Source: CAYMEV01 sp964389675 [NCBI: uncultured Candidatus Sumerlaeota bacterium]
Lineage (GTDB): Bacteria; CAYMEV01
Reading direction: 5' to 3'
DNA: 64,000 bases
NCBI GenBank assembly: GCA_964389675.1
Contig: CAYMEV010000017.1
Span: 1-64,000 of the forward strand
Every line of letters begins with the position of its first letter. Position 1 is the stretch's first letter. Under the pieces are notes generated by a model that was given only the letters and a program-made list of their open reading frames with translations, searched no databases and was not told where the DNA came from. This document shows, piece by piece, positions 1 to 9,478 of the stretch. Both the position numbers and the translations under genes were made by a program.

Positions 1-1126
1 TTTCTGTGAACTCATCAATAGAAGTCAGGCCGACTGAGACAAGCACCGTATCACAGAGAAACGTCTTCTTTGTTGAAGGTATCGGATTAAATTCATCATC
101 AATTTCAGCAATTGTTATGCTCTCAACTTTATCGCTCCCGTTAACACTTACAACTGTATGCCTGGTATATATGGGTACACCGAGCCTTGCGAGTTTAGAA
201 CTGTGCACATAATACCCGCTGCATCTGCTTAAAGCCTCTACCAGGCCTACAACTGTCATGTCCGCCTGAATTGCATGATAGGCTGCAATAAGGCCCACAT
301 TTCCTCCGCCTATTACAAAAATTCTCTCTGACGTTCTGACAAGATCCCTGTTTACAAGTGTCTGAAATGCACCAGCTCCGTAAACACCTGGCAGGGTACA
401 GCCTGGAAATGCAATTGCCTTTTCTCTTGCACCGGCAGTATTAAGCAGCACCTTTGGCTTGATAAGCATATACTTATCATCTTTAGTGATCCCTACCTTT
501 TTATCTTCATATATCGCTATAGCATTAGAATTCAGGTAAACTTCAATTGATGGGTATTCCTCAATCTTTTTTGAAAGCATTCTGCCGATATCAATCCCTC
601 TTGTACCGGCAAAACAGTCTTCAATTGAACCGAAGAACTGATGAGTCTGCAGAACAAGCTTTCCCCCAAGCTTCTCTTTGTCATCCACTATCAGTACTCC
701 TATCTTGTTTTCCCCGAGTTCTATTGCAGCGCTTAACCCTGCGGGGCCGCCTCCTATTATCAGAACATCAACATCTTTCTCAATAATATCAGAAGTTTTG
801 ATCTCCCCTTTTTCAACGGGGAGGTTGCAGGGGTCATCTTCAAGCGATTCAACACGCATGCCTTCCCTGACAGGGGTTATGCATGCTTTCTGAGGCAGCC
901 CGTCCACAAGCACCAGACATTGTGCGCATTGACCATTGGCACAGAATATGCCCTGAGGGCTGTTATCCTTCTTATGCTTCCTGAATGTATGTATACCGTT
1001 TGCAAAAAGTGCTGATGAGATCATTTCATCCTTTTTTGCTTTCATTGGTATGCCATTGAAAGAAAAATCTATAAACTTGTCTTCACCTGTCTCTCTTAAA
1101 ATTGGATGATTTTTGACTCTATGCAT
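1..1126 (-). CDS. [2Fe-2S]/FAD-dependent oxidoreductase, partial (cut by window start)
   Basis: The reading frame opens at an ATG at 1126 preceded by GGAGAG with 5-nt spacing and runs off the left edge, giving 375 codons. Residues about 18-95 are a small ferredoxin-like domain with the C-x4-C-x2-C...C pattern of Fer2_4 (FCANGQCAQC, then a Cys near residue 82). A Rossmann FAD site follows (VLIIGGGPAGLSAA, about residue 120), and a second dinucleotide site (IFVIGGGNVGLIAA) lies further on. This layout is that of the alpha or A/B subunits of sarcosine oxidase, opine/proline dehydrogenase and HCN synthase-type flavoenzymes, which oxidise amines or amino acids. The substrate cannot be told, because the C-terminal part and partner subunits lie outside the window. 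An N-terminal ferredoxin domain fused to the FAD domain is the known fused form. Confidence 0.85.
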   Translation of the reverse strand, partial: MHRVKNHPILRETGEDKFIDFSFNGIPMKAKKDEMISSALFANGIHTFRKHKKDNSPQGIFCANGQCAQCLVLVDGLPQKACITPVREGMRVESLEDDPCNLPVEKGEIKTSDIIEKDVDVLIIGGGPAGLSAAIELGENKIGVLIVDDKEKLGGKLVLQTHQFFGSIEDCFAGTRGIDIGRMLSKKIEEYPSIEVYLNSNAIAIYEDKKVGITKDDKYMLIKPKVLLNTAGAREKAIAFPGCTLPGVYGAGAFQTLVNRDLVRTSERIFVIGGGNVGLIAAYHAIQADMTVVGLVEALSRCSGYYVHSSKLARLGVPIYTRHTVVSVNGSDKVESITIAEIDDEFNPIPSTKKTFLCDTVLVSVGLTSIDEFTE

Positions 1127-1279
1127 TTAACTCTCCGTAAGCTTAGAAATTAATCCTTCAAGTATTGCAGAATTTTCAAATTTTTCAAGATTAAATTTTA
1201 ATTAATCATGGGAATATTAAACCTGAAAATATATCAAAAAAATGCTTTTTATTTGGATTGATTTTGATATATTTAGAAT

Positions 1280-1993
1280 ATGAAAAAGAGCCTGCTGATA
1301 ATTTTATCCCTTCTACTTTCAGCATTGATATATGCATATGAATGGAATTATTCTGACCGGGATTTCAGCTATGAACTAATAGATTACGATCAGGGAGAGA
1401 TATTTATTCTGGAAATTTCTCCAGATAATTTCAACATAGAATTTAATTATAAAAAGGAAAGAATATATTTAGACCAGCTGAATGACAATTCTATCATCTT
1501 TGCAATAAACGGCAGCTATTTTTACACAGACGATGATAATTACGGCATACCTGTGGGATTATTAAAGACATCAAAAGGCATGTACGGCAGTATTAACCAT
1601 AAATATCCGTTCTTTTATATTCTTGGGGATAAAGCTGGCATAGTAAAATCTTCTCAATGGATACTTTCTGAGCTTGATTCTGATATCCTGGCTTTCCAGT
1701 CAGGGCCCATGCTGATATGGAATAATCTGAATATATCCATCTCAAACAAGAAAATTTCTGAGAGAAGCGCAATAGGGATAACGAGTGATGGTTCAATTGT
1801 TTTCTGCATTACAAAGAATGCTTTTCTTGAACTTAATGAACTGGCTTCTTTACTGAGGAAATACGGCTGTGTAAAAGCATTGAACCTTGATGGTGGAGGC
1901 TCCTCCCAGGCAATCTTCCGGCATAAGGATTTCTCATGGCAGTCCAGCGGTTATTACAGGGTCCCATTTTATATCACCGTAAAACCAGAATAA
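1280..1993 (+). CDS. Phosphodiester glycosidase (NAGPA/DUF2233) family protein, exported
   Basis: This 237-residue protein starts with a Lys-Lys plus hydrophobic signal peptide (about residues 1-20). The family core is visible: AINGSYF near residue 77, QSGPMLI near 145, RSAIGI near 161 and the hallmark ALNLDGGGSSQ near 203. The family includes the uncovering enzyme that removes GlcNAc from phosphodiesters, and bacterial members act on exopolysaccharide or wall phosphodiesters outside the cytoplasm. The true substrate here is unknown. No Shine-Dalgarno sequence precedes the ATG. A TATATT hexamer lies 6 nt upstream of the ATG, so the mRNA may be leaderless or nearly so. The gene is followed after 40 nt by the chemoreceptor-like gene. 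Confidence 0.82.
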   Translation: MKKSLLIILSLLLSALIYAYEWNYSDRDFSYELIDYDQGEIFILEISPDNFNIEFNYKKERIYLDQLNDNSIIFAINGSYFYTDDDNYGIPVGLLKTSKGMYGSINHKYPFFYILGDKAGIVKSSQWILSELDSDILAFQSGPMLIWNNLNISISNKKISERSAIGITSDGSIVFCITKNAFLELNELASLLRKYGCVKALNLDGGGSSQAIFRHKDFSWQSSGYYRVPFYITVKPE

Positions 1994-2020
1994 TATACTT
2001 TATATAATTAATTTTTTTTA

Positions 2021-2026
2021 TATAAT
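2021..2026 (+). promoter_or_regulatory. Candidate -10 box for the chemoreceptor-like gene (leaderless start)
   Basis: TATAAT sits 7 nt before the ATG at 2034, so a transcript starting at the usual distance would begin at or next to the start codon. No good -35 hexamer is seen at 16-18 nt, and the surroundings are very AT-rich, so chance is possible. Confidence 0.35.
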
Positions 2027-2033
2027 AATTTGC

Positions 2034-5000
2034 ATGATAACCCGGATATTTAAATATTTTAAAAATAATGCAGGCAGATTCTTTTCCCGTATAAAAGCAT
2101 ATCTGGTTTTATGGGTTATCCTGTCATTATTTTTATCTCTCATAACAATATTCATACTTTTTGAAGGTAATTTTGATTATTTTATCCCGGTAGCTTTATT
2201 TTTTCTGGCAGGTATTACTGCACTCTGCTATATGCATACAGCAAAAATATGGTCAGACCTGAAGCTTATGGAAAGGCTTATAAACCAGATTACGAACAGC
2301 AATGTCGATTTTAACCTTGAACTAAAGAAGTTTTCCATAAGATCATTAAGGGAGAGTATTTCATTCTTATCTGCTGCTTTCCAGAAGCTTATCCTGCAGA
2401 TCGAATTTACGAGGGAAGATATTCAAAACCTTTCAAAAAAGCTTTCCATAAGCACTGAAGAGATATACAGGAATACGCTGACTCAGAAAGAGACGACTTA
2501 TTATGTCATGCAGTCTTCGACAAAGATTGATGACCTGCTTGATAATATAAAGAGCCAGCTGGCCCTGATTGAGGAAAACACAAAAAATACCCAGGATACG
2601 TCAAAGATCATTGAATCCAATTCAGAAGGGATAAACCGTCTCGTTGAAGAACTGTCCGACATGATAGGCATAGCTGATAGTATCATGATGAATACTCAGA
2701 AATCACTGAAAGAAAATGAATATGCAGTTAATGAAATAAACAGCTTTATAGCCTATACCACCCAGTCTATTGAGGACCTTAGCGATATTGCCCAGGAAGT
2801 GGAACAGAAAGTCGCCTCAACAGTAAGATTTCAGAAGATGGTTTTGGAGGAGGTACAGAAAAGTGAGCATATTATCAATAACTATTCACAGAGCGTTGAT
2901 ACAATAAGAAACACGATACTGTCTACAAATGATACGATTGAAAACCTGAGCTCCGATTCTGACCAGATAAATCTTATTATTGAGGCTATAGAGGCCATAT
3001 CCAAACAGACAAACCTTCTGTCCTTAAATGCAGGGATAATCGCCACTACATCCAGGGAATCAGGGAAAAGCTTCAATGTAGTTGCTGATGAGATACGGCT
3101 TTTGAGTGAAAAGACAGAGCTTTCAACAAAGGAGATATCCCTTATTATAGAAAACATTAAATCTGATATATCTGACAGCAAAGGGAATATAAACAAAAGC
3201 ATCAATATTGTTAATTCTGCCGGAAAGCAAAGCATCGGTATACATGAATCGCTAAGGGAAATTATAGAGCTCTCTAAAAGCAGCATAGTCAATATTCAAT
3301 CCATACAGCATGCTACCATCTCTCAGCTTAAAAATTTTCAGTCAATGCTTCAAATCACAGAGGATATAACAAAGCAGTGTATTGACATTAAATACAAAAA
3401 TTCAGCATTGCAATCAGAATTTGATAATCTTTCCCATGTCACTGACAGGCTTTCTGAGATTGCAAACAGCATTAAAAACGAAATACAGGGCCAGTTATAT
3501 GAAGCCAAGGATATTATGAACCTTATTATAGAAATGAACAATCATATTGAAAATATTATTAATATCAGCTCTGACATCTCAAATCAGAGAGAGAGCATAG
3601 AAACAGCCTTCAAAGAAGTGGAGAGTTATTCAGTAAATGATCTTCACTCATTGAAGGACCTTGCGACAACATCCTTCAACATGCATTCAGAATACAACAG
3701 GCTGGAAACCCTGACGGATTTTTACAGGGGAATGAAGCCTCAGAGGGGAGGAGAGATCGTAATAAGCTACAGTATTGTAGATAATCCGGTTATTGACCCT
3801 GCTTTGCTTGTCAACACTGAAAAAATCATGGTTCTGGCAAATATCTATGAGCCTTTGCTTGAATATTCCTCAAGCTCAGAGATAAAACCCCTGCTGTGTG
3901 AGAGATTCAATATAAGTACAGATGGAAGCAAGATTACATTCTTCCTGAAAAAGAATGTGTACTTTCATGGCGGGGAGCATTTTACAGCCCGGGATGTAAA
4001 ATATACATTTGAAAGGCTTAAACAGGTATATTCGCAAAATTCAAGCAAGCTTTCACAGTTCCTGGGCCCGATAGAAGGCTATGAGGATTTTATAAGCGGG
4101 AATGAGGAAACATTAAGAGGGATCAGGGTCATAGATGACTATACCCTGGAGATAATCCTGTCAAAGCCACTTGTATACTATATTCAGGCCCTATGTCAGC
4201 TTGAGCTGTCAATTGTTCCCTATAAGGAATATTACAGCAGGATCACATACCCGAACGGGACAGGCCCTTTTAAGTTCAAAAAGCTGGCTGAGCTTGATTA
4301 CCTTCTGCTTGAAAAAAATGAAAATTACCATATTCCGGATATCCCATATGTTGATTATCTCAGGTTCCAGGACGGATTAAGGTATAAAGACCTCTTTTCA
4401 AAAGAGGTTCATATAATCCCTCATGTTGTTGTATCTATTACTGATTTTTCCGTATTTATAAAAAGCAGTTCAGGAGTAATAATTGAACCGATTGAAATAT
4501 ATTCAGTCAACCTTGTAATCCTGAATACAACAAGGCCTCCTTTCAACAATCCTTATACAAGGAAAGCCTTTATGCTTGCATTAAACAGAGAAAAACTTAT
4601 AAAGGACATCTTTGCCAACCATAATAAAAAGGCAGAATCCTTCATACCGCCGGGTATCCTCGGCCATGCTCCAAGAAAAGACCTTGCCAGGTTCGATCTT
4701 GATACAGCCAATGAGCTTATGAAAAAATCAGGCATTTCCCTTCCTTTTGAGTGCCCATTCTATATAAGGAAGGGTTTGCACCCGGAAGGATACAAACCAT
4801 CAGCCACAATGAGATTCCTGTTTGATACACTGGAGACTATAGGCATTAAAATCAATTTCCTTGAAGTTGACCTGGAGGAATATAAAAAACAAAGGCCCAA
4901 CCAGCCCTTCAATTACATTATATGGCATGCAGATTATCTGGATCCTGATAACTTTCTTTTTCCGATATTTCACTCAAAAAACATAGATTCTCTCGGCTCA

Positions 5001-5246
5001 AATTCAGGCTGGCATAATCAGAAGTTTGATGAGTTAATACAAAATGCACAGTATATTCATGATGTAGAGAAAAGAAAGCAGATTTACTATGAAGCTGAGG
5101 AGATACTCTTTAATGAAGTTCCAGCCATTCCAATATGCTACAACAAGCATTTCTTTGCGCACAGATATGAGCTTATATGTCCTATAAAGAGCGTCTTTCC
5201 ATATTTTGTACCCAAATATTCATGGTTTTTTCTGAAAGATGAATAA
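2034..5246 (+). CDS. Chemoreceptor-like protein with C-terminal cytoplasmic SBP_bac_5 (peptide/nickel-type solute-binding) domain
   Basis: The protein has 1070 residues. Two hydrophobic segments (about 24-44 and 49-67) are separated by only a few residues, so there is no periplasmic sensor. A long helical region follows with a recognisable methyl-accepting hairpin tip near residues 317-370 (AISKQTNLLSLNAGI, then FNVVADEIRLLSEKT), which departs from the usual ALNAAIEAAR consensus. From about residue 566 to the end is a full family-5 ABC solute-binding domain (start RGGEIVISYS; FHGGEHFTARDVKYTFERLK; NGTGPFKF; YTRKAFMLALNREKLI). No transmembrane stretch separates the two halves, so the binding domain should lie in the cytoplasm, as in the regulator SgrR. 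The stop TAA overlaps the next ATG by one base. A TATAAT lies 7 nt before the ATG and there is no Shine-Dalgarno sequence. Confidence 0.85.
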   Translation: MITRIFKYFKNNAGRFFSRIKAYLVLWVILSLFLSLITIFILFEGNFDYFIPVALFFLAGITALCYMHTAKIWSDLKLMERLINQITNSNVDFNLELKKFSIRSLRESISFLSAAFQKLILQIEFTREDIQNLSKKLSISTEEIYRNTLTQKETTYYVMQSSTKIDDLLDNIKSQLALIEENTKNTQDTSKIIESNSEGINRLVEELSDMIGIADSIMMNTQKSLKENEYAVNEINSFIAYTTQSIEDLSDIAQEVEQKVASTVRFQKMVLEEVQKSEHIINNYSQSVDTIRNTILSTNDTIENLSSDSDQINLIIEAIEAISKQTNLLSLNAGIIATTSRESGKSFNVVADEIRLLSEKTELSTKEISLIIENIKSDISDSKGNINKSINIVNSAGKQSIGIHESLREIIELSKSSIVNIQSIQHATISQLKNFQSMLQITEDITKQCIDIKYKNSALQSEFDNLSHVTDRLSEIANSIKNEIQGQLYEAKDIMNLIIEMNNHIENIINISSDISNQRESIETAFKEVESYSVNDLHSLKDLATTSFNMHSEYNRLETLTDFYRGMKPQRGGEIVISYSIVDNPVIDPALLVNTEKIMVLANIYEPLLEYSSSSEIKPLLCERFNISTDGSKITFFLKKNVYFHGGEHFTARDVKYTFERLKQVYSQNSSKLSQFLGPIEGYEDFISGNEETLRGIRVIDDYTLEIILSKPLVYYIQALCQLELSIVPYKEYYSRITYPNGTGPFKFKKLAELDYLLLEKNENYHIPDIPYVDYLRFQDGLRYKDLFSKEVHIIPHVVVSITDFSVFIKSSSGVIIEPIEIYSVNLVILNTTRPPFNNPYTRKAFMLALNREKLIKDIFANHNKKAESFIPPGILGHAPRKDLARFDLDTANELMKKSGISLPFECPFYIRKGLHPEGYKPSATMRFLFDTLETIGIKINFLEVDLEEYKKQRPNQPFNYIIWHADYLDPDNFLFPIFHSKNIDSLGSNSGWHNQKFDELIQNAQYIHDVEKRKQIYYEAEEILFNEVPAIPICYNKHFFAHRYELICPIKSVFPYFVPKYSWFFLKDE

Positions 5247-6505
5247 TGTCGTTTATTAGCAAAAAAACCATCCTTATTCCGGGTAATTATCTTGTCAATA
5301 TAACCGGCCTGGTTTCAGTAATAAATTCCCCAGTTGTTCAAAGGCTTCGTTATGTAAAACAGCTTGGAAATTTATTCAGAATGTTTCCCGGAGCTGTTCA
5401 TACCAGGTTTGAACATTCATTGGGATGCCTTTTCTGGACATCAAAAATCATTGACCATCTGAGGCTTGATGACTATTCATCAAAGATTTTGCGGCTTTAT
5501 TCAGTTCTGCATGATATAGGGCACGGGCCTTTCAGCCATGAGATTGAACCCTTATTAAATGATAATCACAATAATATATTTTTCGACAGGATATCCTCCA
5601 TCAAAAATGAAATAGCCGAAACAGGTGTCGATTATAATGACCTCATTGCTTTTGCCAGAAAGCCTTCTCCACTGATAGACATAGTCAGGGACCGAAATAT
5701 TGGGTCTGACAAGCTGGATTATATGCTTAGGGACTCCCTGCATATCGGATTTATCGGCGCGCCTGATCCCGTTTCGCTGATAGAGAATACACTGATACAT
5801 GATAAACAGTATGCAATAGACGAGAAAGCAGTGGAGGATATCAAGAGATTCCAGATGTTTTATGCATACCTTCATAAAAACGGTTATCTTAATAAAACAT
5901 CCATTATGATAGAAAGAATGTTTTCCAGGTCAGTACAGGAACTGCTTGTTGAGGATCCTGAAATAGCGGATATCATGTGGAATTTGACTGACATCGATGC
6001 AGAAAGCCTTATTCTTAAATCAGACAATTCTGTCTCAAAATCCATATATAATCATCTTTATAACCGCAAGATTTATCTTTCATCAGTCATTCTGAGGCTC
6101 TCAGCATATACATACCAGGAACGTATTGCAAACAAGCCGATTGCAGTGTTCGGGCTGGAGGCCAGAGCAATAAACAGGCTTTTCAGCATATATTCAGATA
6201 TTTCCAGAAACAGGGCACTGGAGAATCAGCTTTCAGGAGTTTTAGGCATTCCTGAAGGCTCACTGCTTGTTGCATTTTCACCCCATTTAAAGAGGCTGCT
6301 TCCGAAAGATGTGAAACTCTACTGCCCTGATTCCTCTGAAATATTATCCCTGGAAAAATCCGATCCACAGCATTATGAAAAACTGAACAGCGAGTATTAC
6401 AGCTCTCTTTGCATAAGGGTGGGTTCAGCACCAAAATATAGGGAGCTCTTGTTCAGGAAGGCAGATCTTATTGCAGATAATATAATTAACCTGAATATAG
6501 ACTAG
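5246..6505 (+). CDS. HD-domain phosphohydrolase (dGTPase/SAMHD1-like)
   Basis: This protein has 419 residues. The start overlaps the stop of the upstream receptor gene (TAATG), which indicates translational coupling. The N-terminal pattern of the family is present: [13 protein letters not shown], then TRFEHSLGC near residue 51 (first metal His), then [16 protein letters not shown] near residue 88 (the HD dyad). [15 protein letters not shown] near residue 151 supplies the last metal Asp and the typical D-K-LDY-x-x-RD block. Such enzymes hydrolyse dNTPs or other nucleotides, and many are uncharacterised. Its coupling to a receptor with a cytosolic binding domain suggests a nucleotide-signalling or salvage link, but this is inference. 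It converges on gmd with a 4-bp overlap of coding ends. Confidence 0.85.
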   Translation: MSFISKKTILIPGNYLVNITGLVSVINSPVVQRLRYVKQLGNLFRMFPGAVHTRFEHSLGCLFWTSKIIDHLRLDDYSSKILRLYSVLHDIGHGPFSHEIEPLLNDNHNNIFFDRISSIKNEIAETGVDYNDLIAFARKPSPLIDIVRDRNIGSDKLDYMLRDSLHIGFIGAPDPVSLIENTLIHDKQYAIDEKAVEDIKRFQMFYAYLHKNGYLNKTSIMIERMFSRSVQELLVEDPEIADIMWNLTDIDAESLILKSDNSVSKSIYNHLYNRKIYLSSVILRLSAYTYQERIANKPIAVFGLEARAINRLFSIYSDISRNRALENQLSGVLGIPEGSLLVAFSPHLKRLLPKDVKLYCPDSSEILSLEKSDPQHYEKLNSEYYSSLCIRVGSAPKYRELLFRKADLIADNIINLNID

Positions 6506-7470
6506 CCGGAAGTTTTTTTCAGAAGTTCAAGATCCGAGTCGACCATCATCTTTACCAGCTCCTCGAAACTTATTTCCGGAGACCATCCAAGCCTTTCCTT
6601 TGCCTTTTTTGGATTTCCAATAAGGTAATCGACCTCAGCAGGCCTGAAGAATCTTTTATCCACTTTTACATACTTTTGCCAGTCTAAACCAATGTGTTCG
6701 AAGGCTATCTCGACAAATTCCTTGACGCTGTGGCTTTCTCCCGTTGAGATAACATAATCATCCGGTTTTTCGTAATTCAGCATCAGGTGCATTGCTTTAA
6801 TATAATCCCCTGCATAGCCCCAATCCCTCTTGGCTTCAAGATTGCCAAGCGGGAGATCTTCTGCAAGTCCCATTTTTATCATAGCTGTGTGGTATGATAT
6901 TTTTCTGGTAACAAATTCAAGCCCCCTTCTTGGTGACTCATGATTGAACAGGATTCCTGAGCATCCAAATATACCGTAGCTTTCCCTGTAGTTTACTGTT
7001 ATGTAATGTCCATATGCCTTTGCAACCCCATAGGGGCTTCGAGGATAGAAGGGGGTATTCTCTGTCTGGGGTACTTCTCTTACTTTACCGTACATTTCGC
7101 TTGAAGAAGCCTGATAAAACCTTATTTTCGGGTTTACTATGCGGATAGCTTCAAGCATTCTTGTAACACCAACTGCAGTAAATTCAGCTGTAAGCACCGG
7201 CTGGTTCCAGGATGTAGGAACAAATGACATCGCTGCAAGATTATACACCTCGTCAGGATCTGCTTCCTCAATTGCATTTATAAGTGAGAGCTGATCAAGC
7301 AGGTCCCCCTGAAGGATATTCAGCTTTGACTTTATATGTTCAATCCTGTGAAATGTCTCAGTGCTGGCCCTTCTTACCATGCCAAAGACCTTATAACCCT
7401 TCTCAAGAAGGTATTCAGCCAGATATGAGCCGTCCTGTCCGGTAATTCCTGTGATTAATGCTGTGGGCAT
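6502..7470 (-). CDS. gmd: GDP-mannose 4,6-dehydratase
   Basis: This 322-residue short-chain dehydrogenase/reductase converts GDP-mannose to GDP-4-keto-6-deoxy-mannose, the entry to GDP-fucose, GDP-rhamnose or GDP-perosamine for surface glycans. The N-terminus has the NAD(P) motif [17 protein letters not shown]. Family signatures follow: [10 protein letters not shown], the catalytic Ser-Glu pair in [18 protein letters not shown] (Tyr-x3-Lys) and FNHESPRRG. The usual length is about 320-370 residues, so this is complete. No fcl/GMER gene for GDP-fucose lies nearby, so the end product is unknown. It follows the small basic-protein gene with an 8-nt gap. Confidence 0.96.
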   Translation of the reverse strand: MPTALITGITGQDGSYLAEYLLEKGYKVFGMVRRASTETFHRIEHIKSKLNILQGDLLDQLSLINAIEEADPDEVYNLAAMSFVPTSWNQPVLTAEFTAVGVTRMLEAIRIVNPKIRFYQASSSEMYGKVREVPQTENTPFYPRSPYGVAKAYGHYITVNYRESYGIFGCSGILFNHESPRRGLEFVTRKISYHTAMIKMGLAEDLPLGNLEAKRDWGYAGDYIKAMHLMLNYEKPDDYVISTGESHSVKEFVEIAFEHIGLDWQKYVKVDKRFFRPAEVDYLIGNPKKAKERLGWSPEISFEELVKMMVDSDLELLKKTSG

Positions 7471-7478
7471 ATATCTAC

Positions 7479-7763
7479 CTATTCAGCTTTTTTTCTGGTT
7501 TTGGTCTTTTTTTCTGAAGGTTTTTCAAGTTTCTGCAAAAGGCTGTTAAGCCTGTTTATTCTCCTCTTGACCCTTCTTAATCTTTTTTTATAGTGTATAG
7601 GAGTAATAAGGATTTCCTTTTCTTCTCCGGTTTCAGGATTTTTTACCTTCTTTCTGGTTTCAGTATTCTCCTGCACCAGAATCTTAAGTTTTTTCTCCCT
7701 GTTCATATTCCTTCTTAACAATGCCTGTAAAACTCCTAAATCATGCTTCTGCTTCATTAGCAA
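7479..7763 (-). CDS. Small highly basic helical protein of unknown function
   Basis: This 92-94 residue protein is very rich in Lys and Arg, with a predicted helical core ([23 protein letters not shown]) and a Lys-rich tail ([10 protein letters not shown]). I do not recognise a family. AGGAGG precedes both a TTG at 7763 (5-nt spacing) and an in-frame ATG at 7757 (11-nt spacing), so either start is possible. It lies between purF and gmd on the same strand, 8 nt before gmd. Its charge suggests nucleic-acid or ribosome binding, but that is only inference. Confidence 0.6.
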   Translation of the reverse strand: MLMKQKHDLGVLQALLRRNMNREKKLKILVQENTETRKKVKNPETGEEKEILITPIHYKKRLRRVKRRINRLNSLLQKLEKPSEKKTKTRKKAE

Positions 7764-7863
7764 CCAATCCTCCTAAGATTAAAGATTAAACTATTTATCA
7801 ATAAATCTGGTTTTCTGTCAATAAAAATTCATTTTTATCGATACTTCCACAAAATAAAAGCCT

Positions 7864-9357
7864 TTAGACGACTGGTATAGGATACTGGCTGTTAAAACAC
7901 GCAATGCAGAACTTTTTCTCATAATCCGGTATTTCAAGTGCTTCAAACATCTCTTCTACAGTAAGATACCTCAGGCTTGAGGCTTCTCTTTTACTTATTC
8001 TGTTTTTTATTGTGCTGTAGAACCTTTTCATATCCCCATTCCTGATCATCTCCTCAAATGAATTGGCAATAAGAGTGCTTTTATCCCTGGTTTCAACTCC
8101 ATAATGGCACCCGTAGGTATATGGAGGCGAAGGGATTCTCACATGGACCTCCTCTGCCCCCGCATTCCAGAGCTTGTCTACCACCCAGCCAGTGGTAAGG
8201 CCCCTCACTATTGAATCATCAACGACAACGACTCTCTTGCCGGCAATTATATCCTTCAGGAAATTATACTTCTTATGCGCTGATTTCTGCCTTTTAGAAA
8301 GGCTGCTTTCAATAAATGTACGCATTCCTCTCAGCCTGGGGTTTTCTATAATACCGATGCCCAGGGGAAAATCCCCCGCATTGCTGTAGCCTATGGCTCC
8401 AGGGATCCCTCCCTTTGGCACAGGGATTACGAGGTCAACATCAAAGCCATTCTGGATATCCTTTTTAGCAAGTGCTGCACCAAGTTTCTGCCTGCAGTTC
8501 TGGAAGCTCCTTCCTTCTTTTATAAAATGAGGCGCAATAGAGTCAGGCCTTGAAAAATATATATATTCAAAAACACAGAATGCCTTTTTCTCAGGTTTCA
8601 TATCATGGCAAATATCAAGGCCTTCCCTGGAAACCCTTAATATTGACCCGGGCGGTACTTCTCCCATTATTCCCTTCTCTTCATCGATATACAGCTCAGC
8701 GTCAATTGACTGCAGGGCACAGGTTTCAGAAGCAAAGCAGAAATGCCCGTCCTTTTTACCGATGTAAAAAGGCCTTATCCCCAGCGGGTCCCTGAAGGCA
8801 TATAGACTCTGCTCAAACTCAGTCATCAGCAAGGCTGAATAGCTCCCCTTTATCTCAATCATGGCTTCCTTGATGCTTTCAACCAGGTTCATCTTGCCTT
8901 CATAAATTTTTGAATGTATATATGCACATATTATCTCAGCATCGTTTTCAGAATATATCCTTACTTTATTGTCCAGCAGGATTTTTTCAAGTTCTCTGAT
9001 ATTGACGATGTCTCCATTACTTACCATTGCCATCTTGCCGGAAAGGCTCTGGGTATAATGAGGCTGAACATTCCTTTCTGAATCATCGCCCTGGGTAGGC
9101 CACCTTACATGTGCAATAAATGCATCACCTGCAAGATTATGGACTTCAGGCGTGTTCATCACTTCATCTACAAGGCCCTTGTCCTTCTTTATCCTGATTT
9201 TCCTGCCCTTCATTGCTGAGACCTCCCTGCAGCTGTCGTTAAACTGATAGGCAGCTATTCCTGTAGCATCCTGCCCTCTGTGCTGAAGGCTGCTTATACC
9301 CTCAATGGTGAGCAGCTTTCCGTCAGGATGACCAAATATACCAAATATACCGCACAT
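7864..9357 (-). CDS. purF: Amidophosphoribosyltransferase (PRPP amidotransferase), Fe-S cluster type
   Basis: This enzyme of 497 residues catalyses the first step of de novo purine synthesis, making phosphoribosylamine from PRPP and glutamine. It starts MCGIFGIFG, so the nucleophile Cys2 is exposed directly after Met removal, without the propeptide of the Bacillus enzyme. The glutaminase domain covers residues 1-235, and the PRPP-binding loop VVVVDDSIVRGLTTG lies near residue 375. Four cysteines match the [4Fe-4S] ligands of Bacillus PurF: one in KAFCVFEYIYF, one in YTYGCHYGVETRD and two in CIACFNSQYP at the C-terminus. An AGGAG ribosome site lies 7 nt before the ATG. The gene is 121 nt downstream of the PHP phosphatase gene and has its own candidate promoter. 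Confidence 0.96.
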   Translation of the reverse strand: MCGIFGIFGHPDGKLLTIEGISSLQHRGQDATGIAAYQFNDSCREVSAMKGRKIRIKKDKGLVDEVMNTPEVHNLAGDAFIAHVRWPTQGDDSERNVQPHYTQSLSGKMAMVSNGDIVNIRELEKILLDNKVRIYSENDAEIICAYIHSKIYEGKMNLVESIKEAMIEIKGSYSALLMTEFEQSLYAFRDPLGIRPFYIGKKDGHFCFASETCALQSIDAELYIDEEKGIMGEVPPGSILRVSREGLDICHDMKPEKKAFCVFEYIYFSRPDSIAPHFIKEGRSFQNCRQKLGAALAKKDIQNGFDVDLVIPVPKGGIPGAIGYSNAGDFPLGIGIIENPRLRGMRTFIESSLSKRQKSAHKKYNFLKDIIAGKRVVVVDDSIVRGLTTGWVVDKLWNAGAEEVHVRIPSPPYTYGCHYGVETRDKSTLIANSFEEMIRNGDMKRFYSTIKNRISKREASSLRYLTVEEMFEALEIPDYEKKFCIACFNSQYPIPVV

Positions 9358-9423
9358 AGCAAACTCCTAAAATATCATGAGTTTTATCAAGAAGAGGAAA
9401 AGATATCAAAAATAAGCAAAAAG

Positions 9424-9442
9424 TCAATAAATGTTTTATTGA
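9424..9442. promoter_or_regulatory. 19-bp perfect inverted repeat next to candidate purF -35 box
   Basis: The arms TCAATAAA and TTTATTGA are separated by TGT. Read on the minus strand, the repeat ends in TTGACT, a plausible -35, with TATCTT 16 nt further downstream. The position suits an operator for purF. It could also act as a weak, all-AT terminator for the upstream PHP gene. Confidence 0.35.
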
Positions 9443-9478
9443 GCCAGGAAAACCTGAGTTATAGATATATTCAGCAGT

